NCBI GenBank assembly: GCA_044358925.1
Contig: JBIKNC010000173.1
Location: 1 to 9,527, forward strand
DNA: 9,527 bases
From: Rohdeia sp044358925
GTDB taxonomy: Bacteria; Planctomycetota; UBA1135; GCA-002686595
Direction of reading: 5' to 3'
Made by a program: the position numbers and the translations under genes. Positions 1 through 6,151 of the stretch are shown here, piece by piece. Every line of letters starts with the position of its first letter. Positions within the stretch are counted from its first letter, which is position 1. The notes beneath the pieces are model-generated. The model saw only the letters and a program-made list of their open reading frames with translations, searched no databases and was not told the DNA's origin.

Positions 1-1912
1 AGCCCGGGATCTGCGAGACGGCGCCGTAGAGCTCGCCGTACATCTCCTCGGTGGAGCGGTCGCGCTCCTTCCAGTTCTTCATGACCATGCCGCCGAAGCC
101 GCCCCAGTTCGCGGTCAACGACCACATGAACTGCGCTTCGGGGAACGCCGTCACCGCGTCCACGACCTTGCGCGACTCGCGGTTCACCGACTCGACGGTC
201 GCGTCGGGAGCAGCGTCGAGGAACAGGCTGATGTGGCTCTGGTCCTCGACCGGTGCGAGTTCGCGGCGCGACATCGAATAGAGCGGCCAGGCCGCGGCCA
301 TGATCACGAGGGACGCGACGACGATCGCCCAGCGGATCGCGAGCGCTCCGTCCAGCGTGCGCACGTAGAAGCGCCGCACCGCTTCGAACATGCGGTTGAC
401 GAGGCGCGTGAGCGCCCCCTCCTTGCCGTCGGCGTGCACCATGTACGCACTCATGACCGGCGACAGCGTCACCGCCACGAAGCCCGACACGACGACCGCG
501 GCCGCGAGTGTGATCGCGAACTCGAGGAACAACGACCCGGTCAAGCCGCCTTGGAAGCCGATCGGCGTGTACACGGCCGCGAGCGTGATCGTCATCGCGA
601 TGATCGGGCCGAGCAGCTCGCGCGACGCCGCCAGTGCGGCTTGGATGCGCGTCTTGCCCATGCGCACGTGCCGCTCGACGTTCTCGACGACGACGATCGC
701 GTCGTCGACGACCAGACCGACCGAGAGCACGATCGCGAGGATCGTCAGCAGGTTCAGGCTGAAGCCCAGCGCCGACATGACGATCGCCGCGCCGATGAGC
801 GAGACCGGCATCGCGACCAGCGGCACGAGCGCCGTGCGCACCGAACCGAGGAACAGGAACACGACCAGACCGACGATCGCTATCGTCTCGATCAGCGTCT
901 TGCTGATCTCGGTCAGCGCGTCGCGCATGAAGACGGTGCCGTCCCACACGAGGCGCATCGTCACGTCCTTCGGCAGGTTCGGCTCGATGCGCGCCATCTC
1001 GGCGCGCAACGCGTCGGCGACCTCGATCTCGTTCGCACCGACGAGCGGCCACACACCCAGGTACACCGACTCCTCGCCGTTGTACTTCGCGATGAGATTC
1101 GGCTCCTCGGCGCCGAGTTCGACGCGCGCGACGTCGCCGAGGCGGACGACCGCGCCGTCGCGTTCGACGACGATCAGGCGTTCGAACTCTTCGACCGTGC
1201 GCAGGTCCGTGTCGGCCAGCAAGCTGACCTGCACGAGGTTGCCCTTCGTCTGGCCGACGGCCGCGAGATAGTTGTTGCGCTGCAACGCCGACCACACGTC
1301 GCCCGGCGACAGGCCGACCGCGGCGAGCCTATCGGGATCCATCCACACACGCATCGCGACCGGGCGACCGCCTTCGTTGTTCGTGACACGTTGGATGCCC
1401 GGCAGCGTGGCCAACTGGGGTTGGATCGTGCGGCTGAGCCAGTCGGTGATCTCGGCCACGCCGCGCTCCGGCGACGTGAACGACAGATAGAAGGTCGCGT
1501 ACGGCCGGTCCGCGCGCTGCACCTCGATGGTCGGCTCCTCGGCCTCCTCGGGCAGTTCGCTGCGCACCTGCTGCAGGCGCGACGTGACCTCGGCCAGCGC
1601 CGCGGTCGTGCTGTGGTCGAGTTCGAGCCGCACCGTGACGGTGCTCACACCCGCACGACTCGTCGACTCGACGTGGTCGACGCCGCCGATCGCGGACACG
1701 GCGCGTTCGATCGGCGTCGTGAGGAAACCGCGCACCGTCTCGGCGCTCGCGCCGACGTACGTGGTCGTGATGATGACGCTCGAACTGTCGAGGCTCGGGT
1801 ACTGCTGGATCGGCAGACCCGCCGCCGCGCGCCAGCCCACGAGGACCAGCACGAGGTTGACCACGATCGCGAGGACCGGGTGCTTGATGAAGACGTCGGT
1901 GACGGCTTTCAC
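1..1912 (-). CDS. RND multidrug efflux pump, inner-membrane subunit (AcrB/MexF-like, HAE-1), 3' truncated by window edge
   Basis: This is the proton-driven inner-membrane transporter of a tripartite efflux pump, which expels hydrophobic or amphiphilic compounds from the periplasm or membrane. I translated the minus strand by hand: 637 residues are open to the window edge, out of about 1,030-1,050 usual for the family. A first membrane helix lies near residues 12-30, followed by the porter-domain signature GASAETVRGFLTTPIER (54-70). A block of helices spans about 340-490 and includes VGLVVDDAIVVVENVERH (398-415). Asp403-Asp404 there match the proton-relay pair Asp407-Asp408 of AcrB. A further helix lies near 527-546, and the second periplasmic domain begins after it. 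The start is GTG at 1912-1910, chosen because GGGAG lies 8 bases upstream and the adaptor gene stops only 19 bases before it. Substrates cannot be read from the sequence. An aerobic-type HAE-1 pump is much more likely than a metal (HME) pump given the helix-4 motif. Confidence 0.95.
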   Translation of the reverse strand, partial: MKAVTDVFIKHPVLAIVVNLVLVLVGWRAAAGLPIQQYPSLDSSSVIITTTYVGASAETVRGFLTTPIERAVSAIGGVDHVESTSRAGVSTVTVRLELDHSTTAALAEVTSRLQQVRSELPEEAEEPTIEVQRADRPYATFYLSFTSPERGVAEITDWLSRTIQPQLATLPGIQRVTNNEGGRPVAMRVWMDPDRLAAVGLSPGDVWSALQRNNYLAAVGQTKGNLVQVSLLADTDLRTVEEFERLIVVERDGAVVRLGDVARVELGAEEPNLIAKYNGEESVYLGVWPLVGANEIEVADALRAEMARIEPNLPKDVTMRLVWDGTVFMRDALTEISKTLIETIAIVGLVVFLFLGSVRTALVPLVAMPVSLIGAAIVMSALGFSLNLLTILAIVLSVGLVVDDAIVVVENVERHVRMGKTRIQAALAASRELLGPIIAMTITLAAVYTPIGFQGGLTGSLFLEFAITLAAAVVVSGFVAVTLSPVMSAYMVHADGKEGALTRLVNRMFEAVRRFYVRTLDGALAIRWAIVVASLVIMAAAWPLYSMSRRELAPVEDQSHISLFLDAAPDATVESVNRESRKVVDAVTAFPEAQFMWSLTANWGGFGGMVMKNWKERDRSTEEMYGELYGAVSQIPG

Positions 1913-1920
1913 GTGGAATG

Positions 1921-1925
1921 CTCCC
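1921..1925 (-). promoter_or_regulatory. Ribosome binding site of the RND pump gene (GGGAG)
   Basis: On the minus strand GGGAG lies 8 bases before the GTG codon at 1912-1910, inside the 19-base gap after the adaptor stop codon. It supports the GTG start, since no ATG occurs in frame between the adaptor stop and this codon. Confidence 0.6.
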
Positions 1926-1931
1926 GGTGGA

Positions 1932-3119
1932 TCAGAGGGGTTGTTGCGTTTCGGCGGCCGGCGCGGACACCGCGACCTTCATGCCGTCGAAGAGCTTGAA
2001 GGAGCCCGACGCCGCGACGCGTTCCGTCGCCTCGAGGCCCGCTTCGATCACGACCTCGTCGCCGAGCAGCGCGCCGCTCGTCACGCGCCGCATCTGGGCG
2101 CGCGTCGTGTTCGGTTCGGCCGCGACGATCACGAACACGTGTTCGCCCATCGGCCCTTTGCGCAGCGCCGACACCGGCACGACGAGCACGTCGCGCACGT
2201 CACCCATCGGCACGTTCACACGCACCGAACCGCCAGGCGACGGCACGTGCGGCGCGAGCGGCAGCCGTGCACGCAACGTCGTGTTGCGCGTGCGTGTGTC
2301 GATGAGCGCGTCGGCCGCGACGATCGTCGCCGTGAGCGGCGCACCGCCGTTCGCGACGTGCACTTCGACGGTGCTGCCGATCGCCAGCGCCGACGCCACG
2401 TCCTGCGGCACCATGAAGTCGACGTGCACCGCGTCGTCGACGCTCTGCAACGTCGTCAAGTGTGTGCCCGTGTCGAGGTACTGACCTTCGTGCACGTTCG
2501 ACAGGCCGATGCGCGCACGGAACGGCGCGTTGATGTGCTTCTTGTCGACCAGCGCTTGGAGCCGCAGCACGTTCGCCGCCGCGACGTCGCGTTCGGCGCG
2601 CGCGCGGTCGACGTCGCTCGCGGAGGCACCTTGGCTCTCGCTCGCACGTTCGATGCGGCCCAGCAGCGTCTCCGCCAACGCGAGCTGCGCGCGCGCCGCC
2701 GCGAGTTCCGCCTCTTCGACAGCGACGTCGAGTTGGACGAGCAGCTCGCCCTCCTCCACCACCGCGCCCGGCGCGAGGCGCACTTCGCGCACCGTGCCCG
2801 CCGTCTCGTTCGCGAGGTCGACCGAACGCAGCGCGAGCACCGTGCCGATCGCCGTCGTCGTGCGTTGGAACGTGCGTCGCGCGGGCAGCGCTGCTTCGAC
2901 CAACTCCTGCGGCTCCGGTGCGGCGGCTGCCGCAGCGGCCGAAGCCGCGAAGCCGGCCTTCTTGAAGGTCCACAGCCCGTACGCGGCGGCGCCGATCGCG
3001 GCGAACAGGACGACGGTGCCGATCAGGCGGCCGAGGATGGCGCCGCGCTTCGAACACGTCGAACGGCGGCGCGCGGTGAGGACGGAGCGGGTACGGACGG
3101 GCGAGAGCGAGACGTTCAT
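1932..3119 (-). CDS. RND efflux periplasmic adaptor (membrane fusion protein, HlyD/AcrA/MexE type)
   Basis: This 395-residue protein bridges the RND pump and an outer-membrane channel across the periplasm. After a basic N-terminus (R10, R12, R17-R19, K24, R25) a single hydrophobic helix at about 28-50 anchors it in the inner membrane. There is no lipobox cysteine, so it is membrane-spanning rather than a lipoprotein. The lipoyl-like half around 105-132 (GTVREVRLAPGAVVEEGELL) leads into an Ala/Glu/Arg-rich alpha-helical hairpin (about 133-192). The second lipoyl half is NAPFRARIGLSNVHEGQYLD (197-216), a close match to the family signature. Beta-barrel and membrane-proximal domains follow, with PVSALRKGP (315-323). 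The length is normal. ATG at 3119 is used because no in-frame alternative start codon precedes the anchor helix, although it has no clear Shine-Dalgarno. The pump gene follows after 19 bases, so the two are co-transcribed. A TetR-type operator lies 21 bases upstream of the ATG. Confidence 0.95.
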   Translation of the reverse strand: MNVSLSPVRTRSVLTARRRSTCSKRGAILGRLIGTVVLFAAIGAAAYGLWTFKKAGFAASAAAAAAAPEPQELVEAALPARRTFQRTTTAIGTVLALRSVDLANETAGTVREVRLAPGAVVEEGELLVQLDVAVEEAELAAARAQLALAETLLGRIERASESQGASASDVDRARAERDVAAANVLRLQALVDKKHINAPFRARIGLSNVHEGQYLDTGTHLTTLQSVDDAVHVDFMVPQDVASALAIGSTVEVHVANGGAPLTATIVAADALIDTRTRNTTLRARLPLAPHVPSPGGSVRVNVPMGDVRDVLVVPVSALRKGPMGEHVFVIVAAEPNTTRAQMRRVTSGALLGDEVVIEAGLEATERVAASGSFKLFDGMKVAVSAPAAETQQPL

Positions 3120-3140
3120 GGCGAGTCGGACGTGGCTGCG

Positions 3141-3155
3141 TAGACCGGTCGTCTA
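3141..3155. promoter_or_regulatory. Putative TetR-family operator upstream of the adaptor-pump genes
   Basis: TAGACCGGTCGTCTA is a 15-bp inverted repeat, TAGAC-N5-GTCTA, with five perfect base pairs per arm. It lies in the 137-base gap between the tetR stop and the adaptor start, 21 bases before the adaptor ATG. The same sequence with two changes occurs at 3917-3931 before tetR. TAGACC-type palindromes are known operators of NemR/AcrR-like TetR repressors. Assignment to the neighbouring repressor is inference from position and duplication. Confidence 0.7.
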
Positions 3156-3256
3156 GCAATGGCGCGGCAAACGTGGGGCGTCTGCCACGGTGTGGGTGCG
3201 AATCGTTCGAGGCGCGTGAGCTGCGAGCGTTGGGGGAAGCGCTTCTCGAAGCCCTC

Positions 3257-3901
3257 TCAGCGCTGTTCGCCGAGCAGGTTGTCGAACACGAAGGCGAGGA
3301 AGTCGTCGAGCGGATGGATGCTGCGTTCGACCTGCATGCGGATCGCCGCGCCTTCCCACAACATCACGAGCACGTTCGCGAGGCGATCCGCGTCGTGGCG
3401 GAGCGCGATCTCACCCGCGTTCTGCCCCTCGCGGATCACCTGGGCGAGCAGCGCACTCCACTGCTGGTAGGCCGCGCGCACGGCGGCGTGCACCGGAGCG
3501 CTCAGATTGGCCGTCTCGAGCGCCAATTTGGGGATCACGCACTCGATCGTCGGGCCACTCGTCTGGCACTCCGCGCGGCTGTACTCGAACACGCCGCGCA
3601 ACCGCTGAACGGCGGTGCGCTTGCGGTCCGAGAGGATGTCGCGCAGCGACGCGACGTAGTCGTGGCAGGCGCTCTCGATGAGCGCCACGCCGAACTCCTC
3701 CTTCGACGCGAAGTAGTGGTAGAAGGAGCCCTTCGGCACTCCCGCGCGCGCGAGGATCTCGGACAGCCCGGCGCCGTTGAAACCCTTCTCGATCACGAGT
3801 TCGGCGCCGGCAGCCAGGATGCGTTCCTTGGTGTCGGCGCCGCGCTGTTCGGGCTCGCGAGCGGGTTCGCGAGTCGGCTGGGTCTCGGGCTTCGGGCGCA
3901 T
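3257..3901 (-). CDS. TetR/AcrR-family transcriptional repressor (NemR/AcuR-like C-terminal domain) of the efflux genes
   Basis: This 214-residue one-component regulator binds DNA as a dimer and releases it on ligand binding or modification. A basic, Pro/Arg/Glu-rich N-terminal tail (1-22) precedes the TetR domain. TKERILAAGAELVIEKGF (24-41) forms helix 1, and the helix-turn-helix is GLSEILARAGVPKGSFYHYF (45-64), the classic TetR signature. The C-terminal domain carries ECVIPKLALETANLS (120-134). This resembles the segment of NemR-like regulators in which a conserved cysteine senses electrophiles; here it would be Cys121. Other cysteines are Cys79 and Cys112. ATG at 3901 leaves a 115-base gap to the divergent recJ, and no strong Shine-Dalgarno is visible. 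The adaptor and pump genes lie immediately downstream on the same strand, and matching operators flank the gene. Repression of the pump is therefore very likely; the inducing signal is inference. Confidence 0.93.
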   Translation of the reverse strand: MRPKPETQPTREPAREPEQRGADTKERILAAGAELVIEKGFNGAGLSEILARAGVPKGSFYHYFASKEEFGVALIESACHDYVASLRDILSDRKRTAVQRLRGVFEYSRAECQTSGPTIECVIPKLALETANLSAPVHAAVRAAYQQWSALLAQVIREGQNAGEIALRHDADRLANVLVMLWEGAAIRMQVERSIHPLDDFLAFVFDNLLGEQR

Positions 3902-3912
3902 TGGGGCGGCGG

Positions 3913-3941
3913 AGACTAGACCGATCGTCTCGACCGATCAA
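3913..3941 (-). promoter_or_regulatory. Candidate sigma-70-type promoter of tetR, overlapping its operator
   Basis: On the minus strand TTGATC (3941-3936) and TAGTCT (3918-3913) are separated by exactly 17 bases. They match the -35 consensus at 4 of 6 positions and the -10 consensus at 3 of 6. The operator at 3917-3931 fills the spacer and touches the -10 box, so bound repressor would block polymerase. This would make tetR autoregulated. Box quality is only moderate; the spacing and the operator overlap are the main support. Confidence 0.45.
3917..3931. promoter_or_regulatory. Putative TetR-family operator upstream of tetR
   Basis: TAGACCGATCGTCTC contains the inverted repeat AGAC-N5-GTCT and differs from the site at 3141-3155 only at the eighth and last positions. 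It lies 15 bases upstream of the tetR ATG. An additional copy of the half-site core GACCGATC follows at 3932-3939, one 13-base step from the copy at 3919-3926. This could be a second weaker half-site or chance. The site lies in the tetR-recJ divergent gap, so an effect on recJ is possible but it is 85 bases from the recJ start. Confidence 0.68.
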
Positions 3942-4003
3942 GGGGCGCTTCGAGCGAGTTTTCGAGCGCACCCGACACCGACAGGGCCGGCGAGCGGTCC
4001 TGG

Positions 4004-4009
4004 TAGCCT
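4004..4009 (+). promoter_or_regulatory. Candidate -10 element for a leaderless recJ transcript
   Basis: TAGCCT (pattern TAnnnT) ends 7 bases before the recJ ATG at 4017. No Shine-Dalgarno sequence is present between it and the start. A -10 box at this distance would place the transcription start on or next to the A of the ATG, as in leaderless mRNAs of many high-GC bacteria. No -35 box is seen at the usual distance. The element is short, so this rests on position. Confidence 0.35.
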
Positions 4010-4016
4010 GCGACCC

Positions 4017-5834
4017 ATGACCCGCACCTGGCGACTTCGAACACCGGACCCGGCGGCGCGCGCGCGGCTCGTGCGCGAGGCGGGCGTGCACGAGGTCGTC
4101 GCGCAGTTGCTCGTGAACCGCGGGCACGCCTCGCCGGACGCGGCGACCTCGCACCTCGCGTGCCGGGCGGACGGCCTGCACGATCCGGCGACGCTGCCGG
4201 GTGTCGCGGCGGCGTGTGAGCGGCTCGCGCTCGCGATCGCGCGCAAGGAGCGCGTGCTCGTGCACGGCGACTACGACGTCGACGGAGTGTGTGGCACGGC
4301 GCTCTTGGTGCGGCTCCTGCGGCTGGTGGGCGCGGACGTCGCGTGGCATATCCCGAACCGCCTGATCGACGGCTATTCGTTCGGCGCGCACAGCGTGAAG
4401 CGCACGGTCGACGAAGGTGCCAAGCTGTGCATCAGCGTCGACAACGGCACGTCGGCGTTCGACACGATCGCGGAGCTCGCCGCCCTCGGCGTCGACACGA
4501 TCGTGACGGACCACCACGAGCCGTCGCTCCCCCATCCCGTGCACGGTGCGCTGCCGTGTGCGGCCGCGATCGTGAACCCCAAGCTCGTGGGTTCGACGTA
4601 TCCGTGGAAGGAACTGTGCGGCACCGCGGTCGCGTTCAAACTCGCGTGGGGGCTCTTGAAGCACCTCGCGGGCGGCGAGCGCGTGCGGCCCGCGCACAAG
4701 GAGTTCCTCGAATCGTCGATGGCACTCGTCGCCATGGCGACGGTGGCGGACGTGGTACCGCTCGTCGACGAGAACCGCGTGCTCGTCACGTGGGGTTTGA
4801 AGGCGCTGCGGCACAAGCCGAGCGCGGGACTCGCGGCGCTGCTCGCGAGTGCGAAGCTCGACGGACGCGCACCGACGGCCGACGAGGTCGCCTTCCAACT
4901 CGCGCCGCGCATCAACGCGGCCGGTCGACTCGGCGCGGCGGATCGCGCGGTCGAGTTGCTGCTGACCGAAGACGGTGCGGCGGCGCGCCGACTCGCGGCG
5001 GAACTCGACGATCTCAACCAGGCGCGCCGGAGCATCGAACGTGAGGTCTTCGAAGCGGCGTTCGCAGCGGCGCGCACGTTCGAGGACGCGGAGCGTTGGC
5101 CCGTGCTCGTGATCGCGGGCCGCGGTTGGCACCAAGGTGTGGTCGGCATCGTCGCGTCGAAACTCGTCGAGCGTTTCGGGCGCCCCGCGCTCGTCATCGG
5201 GCTCGACCAACATGCGAACGGTGCGAGCGCCGCGGCTGACGCGGTCGCCGGCACCGAAGAACTCGGCCGCGGTCGCGGCAGCGCGCGCAGCGTGCCGGGC
5301 TTCGACCTCTTGGGCGCGTTGCACGCCGCGAAGGACGTGTTCCTGCGCTACGGCGGCCACGAACAGGCCGCCGGTTGCGAGATCGAGGCGCGCCACGTCG
5401 ACGCGGCGCGCGAACTCGTGTGCGCCGCGGTGCGCGCGCGCAACGAAGCCACACGCGTCGGGCCGGGGCCGCTCGAGATCGACCTCGAGCTGCCGTTCGC
5501 CGCGCTCGACGAAACGTTGATGCGCCAGATCGAACGTTTGGAGCCGTTCGGTGCGCACAACAAGAAGCCCGTCTTCCTGTCGCGCGATCTGAGGCTCGTG
5601 AACGAGCCGCGCGTCGTCGGCGGCGACGGCACGCACCTCGTACTCGAACTGCGGCGCGGCGATCGCGTCATGAAGGCGATGGCGTTCGGAGCCGCGGCGC
5701 GCCGCGCCGAGCTGCGTCCTGCGACGCCGATCCACGTCGTGTACACGCCGCGTTGGAACACCTACCGAGGTACGACCGCGCTGGAGGTCGAAGTGCTCGA
5801 CTTCCGCTGCGGCCTCGACGCGGTGCCGGTCTGA
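4017..5834 (+). CDS. recJ: Single-stranded-DNA-specific 5'-3' exonuclease RecJ
   Basis: RecJ degrades single-stranded DNA 5' to 3' in recombinational repair (RecFOR pathway), mismatch repair and rescue of stalled forks, in the cytoplasm. This 605-residue protein has the DHH-family motifs in order: HGDYDVDG (83-90; Asp85, Asp87, Asp89), IPNRLIDGYSFG (112-123), SVDNGTSA (140-147; Asp142), TDHHEP (164-169; His166, His167), and ATVADVVPL (241-249; Asp245). These supply the expected metal ligands. APRINAAGRLG (296-306) follows. The DHHA1 domain has GWHQGVVGIVASKLVERFGRP (370-390), GSARSVPGFD (421-430) and GGHEQAAG (446-453). An OB-fold region fills about 485-600. The family norm is about 560-580 residues. 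Part of the excess is an Ala-rich stretch at about 398-418, before GSARS. The frame stays open upstream to 3777, but ATG 4017 fits the RecJ N-terminus and sits behind a -10-like box. It is transcribed away from tetR as a single gene. Confidence 0.97.
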   Translation: MTRTWRLRTPDPAARARLVREAGVHEVVAQLLVNRGHASPDAATSHLACRADGLHDPATLPGVAAACERLALAIARKERVLVHGDYDVDGVCGTALLVRLLRLVGADVAWHIPNRLIDGYSFGAHSVKRTVDEGAKLCISVDNGTSAFDTIAELAALGVDTIVTDHHEPSLPHPVHGALPCAAAIVNPKLVGSTYPWKELCGTAVAFKLAWGLLKHLAGGERVRPAHKEFLESSMALVAMATVADVVPLVDENRVLVTWGLKALRHKPSAGLAALLASAKLDGRAPTADEVAFQLAPRINAAGRLGAADRAVELLLTEDGAAARRLAAELDDLNQARRSIEREVFEAAFAAARTFEDAERWPVLVIAGRGWHQGVVGIVASKLVERFGRPALVIGLDQHANGASAAADAVAGTEELGRGRGSARSVPGFDLLGALHAAKDVFLRYGGHEQAAGCEIEARHVDAARELVCAAVRARNEATRVGPGPLEIDLELPFAALDETLMRQIERLEPFGAHNKKPVFLSRDLRLVNEPRVVGGDGTHLVLELRRGDRVMKAMAFGAAARRAELRPATPIHVVYTPRWNTYRGTTALEVEVLDFRCGLDAVPV

Positions 5835-5908
5835 AACCACTCGTGCATTGCAGCGTCGAGCAGGTCATGGCACAGTCCCGCGCCATGGTGCTCTGGAACC
5901 GCACTCCC

Positions 5909-5926
5909 GCCCGTGTTCTCACGGGC
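5909..5926 (+). terminator. GC-rich hairpin downstream of recJ, possible transcription end
   Basis: GCCCGTG-TTCT-CACGGGC is a perfect 7-bp stem with a 4-base loop, 75 bases after the recJ stop. A second hairpin, CGTCCC-AGCAC-GGGACG, follows at 5942-5958. Neither has a run of T after it, so this is not a classical intrinsic terminator. A GC-rich terminator without a U-tract, or a 3'-end stabilising structure, are the likeliest roles. Confidence 0.35.
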
Positions 5927-5941
5927 CGCACGAACAAGGGC

Positions 5942-5962
5942 CGTCCCAGCACGGGACGTCCC
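5942..5962. repeat. Second hairpin and overlapping palindrome after recJ
   Basis: CGTCCC-AGCAC-GGGACG (5942-5958) forms a 6-bp stem. Its right arm is also part of the perfect 10-bp palindrome GGGACGTCCC (5953-5962). Together with the hairpin at 5909-5926 it makes a tandem pair. The function is unknown; it may belong to the recJ transcription end or be chance in GC-rich DNA. Confidence 0.3.
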
Positions 5963-5973
5963 TTCACGTGACG

Positions 5974-6087
5974 CGGCGCCCGGCCCTCTCCTGCGGTCGA
6001 CGCGGAGAGTGGAGCCGGGGAGCCGGTCGGTTCCCGTTCGCCCCGCGCGTCCTGACGGACGGCCCGAGCGAACAACGGACTCCACTC
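5974..6087 (+). other. Candidate structured RNA / leader region with two alternative foldings upstream of the porin operon
   Basis: This covers most of what is notable in the 317-base gap between recJ and the porin (5835-6151); no convincing gene is seen in the gap. Fold A pairs GGC (5975-5977) with GCC (6022-6024), CCCGGC (5979-5984) with GCCGGG (6014-6019), CTCTCC (5986-5991) with GGAGAG (6004-6009), and GCG (5993-5995) with CGC (6001-6003). The loop is GTCGA. Fold B uses part of the same right arm: GAGTGGAGCC (6007-6016) pairs with GGACTCCACTC (6077-6087), with one bulged A. Nested inside it are GTTCGC/GCGAAC (6036-6041/6068-6073) and CGTCC-TGAC-GGACG (6048-6061), plus a small GGGA/TCCC hairpin (6018-6035). 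The two folds exclude each other. The element ends 64 bases before the porin ATG. All pairing was done by eye, and strand and transcription are assumed. Confidence 0.35.
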
Positions 6088-6151
6088 GCCGAGTTGCTGC
6101 GGAATCCAACGTCCCCACAACCCTGCGAGGCGCTTCACGGCGCACGAGTCC

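Noticed and set aside
233..1999. Very long plus-strand open frame (588 codons) of Arg/Asp/His-rich protein
   Set aside because: It is antisense to the RND pump, and its composition is typical of a GC-rich shadow frame. The minus-strand translation matches a known family throughout.
1527..3143. Plus-strand open frame of 538 codons over the adaptor gene
   Set aside because: Shadow of the membrane fusion protein and the pump N-terminus; Arg/His-rich with no recognisable domain.
3172..3245. Inverted repeats after tetR (CGTGG/CCACG at 3172-3189, GAAGCGCTTC at 3236-3245) as a terminator
   Set aside because: The stems are only 5 bp or have no loop, and no T-tract follows on the minus strand. Read-through from tetR into the adaptor gene remains possible.
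3411..5840. Minus-strand open frame of 809 codons covering recJ and part of tetR
   Set aside because: Antisense to recJ, whose sense frame carries all the catalytic motifs. The antisense protein is low-complexity and Arg-rich.
5867..5971. Small plus-strand frame (34 residues, basic, with GRP/TGR repeats) in the gap after recJ
   Set aside because: No ribosome binding site and no known family. Its repetitive residues simply reflect the inverted repeats at 5909-5962, so the hairpins explain the sequence better than a peptide.
6004..6090. tRNA or other standard RNA gene in the recJ-porin gap
   Set aside because: I looked on both strands for the T-loop pattern GGTTCGAnnCC, a cloverleaf, the SRP GGAAG core and RNase P signatures. 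None was found, so the region stays an unnamed structured candidate.
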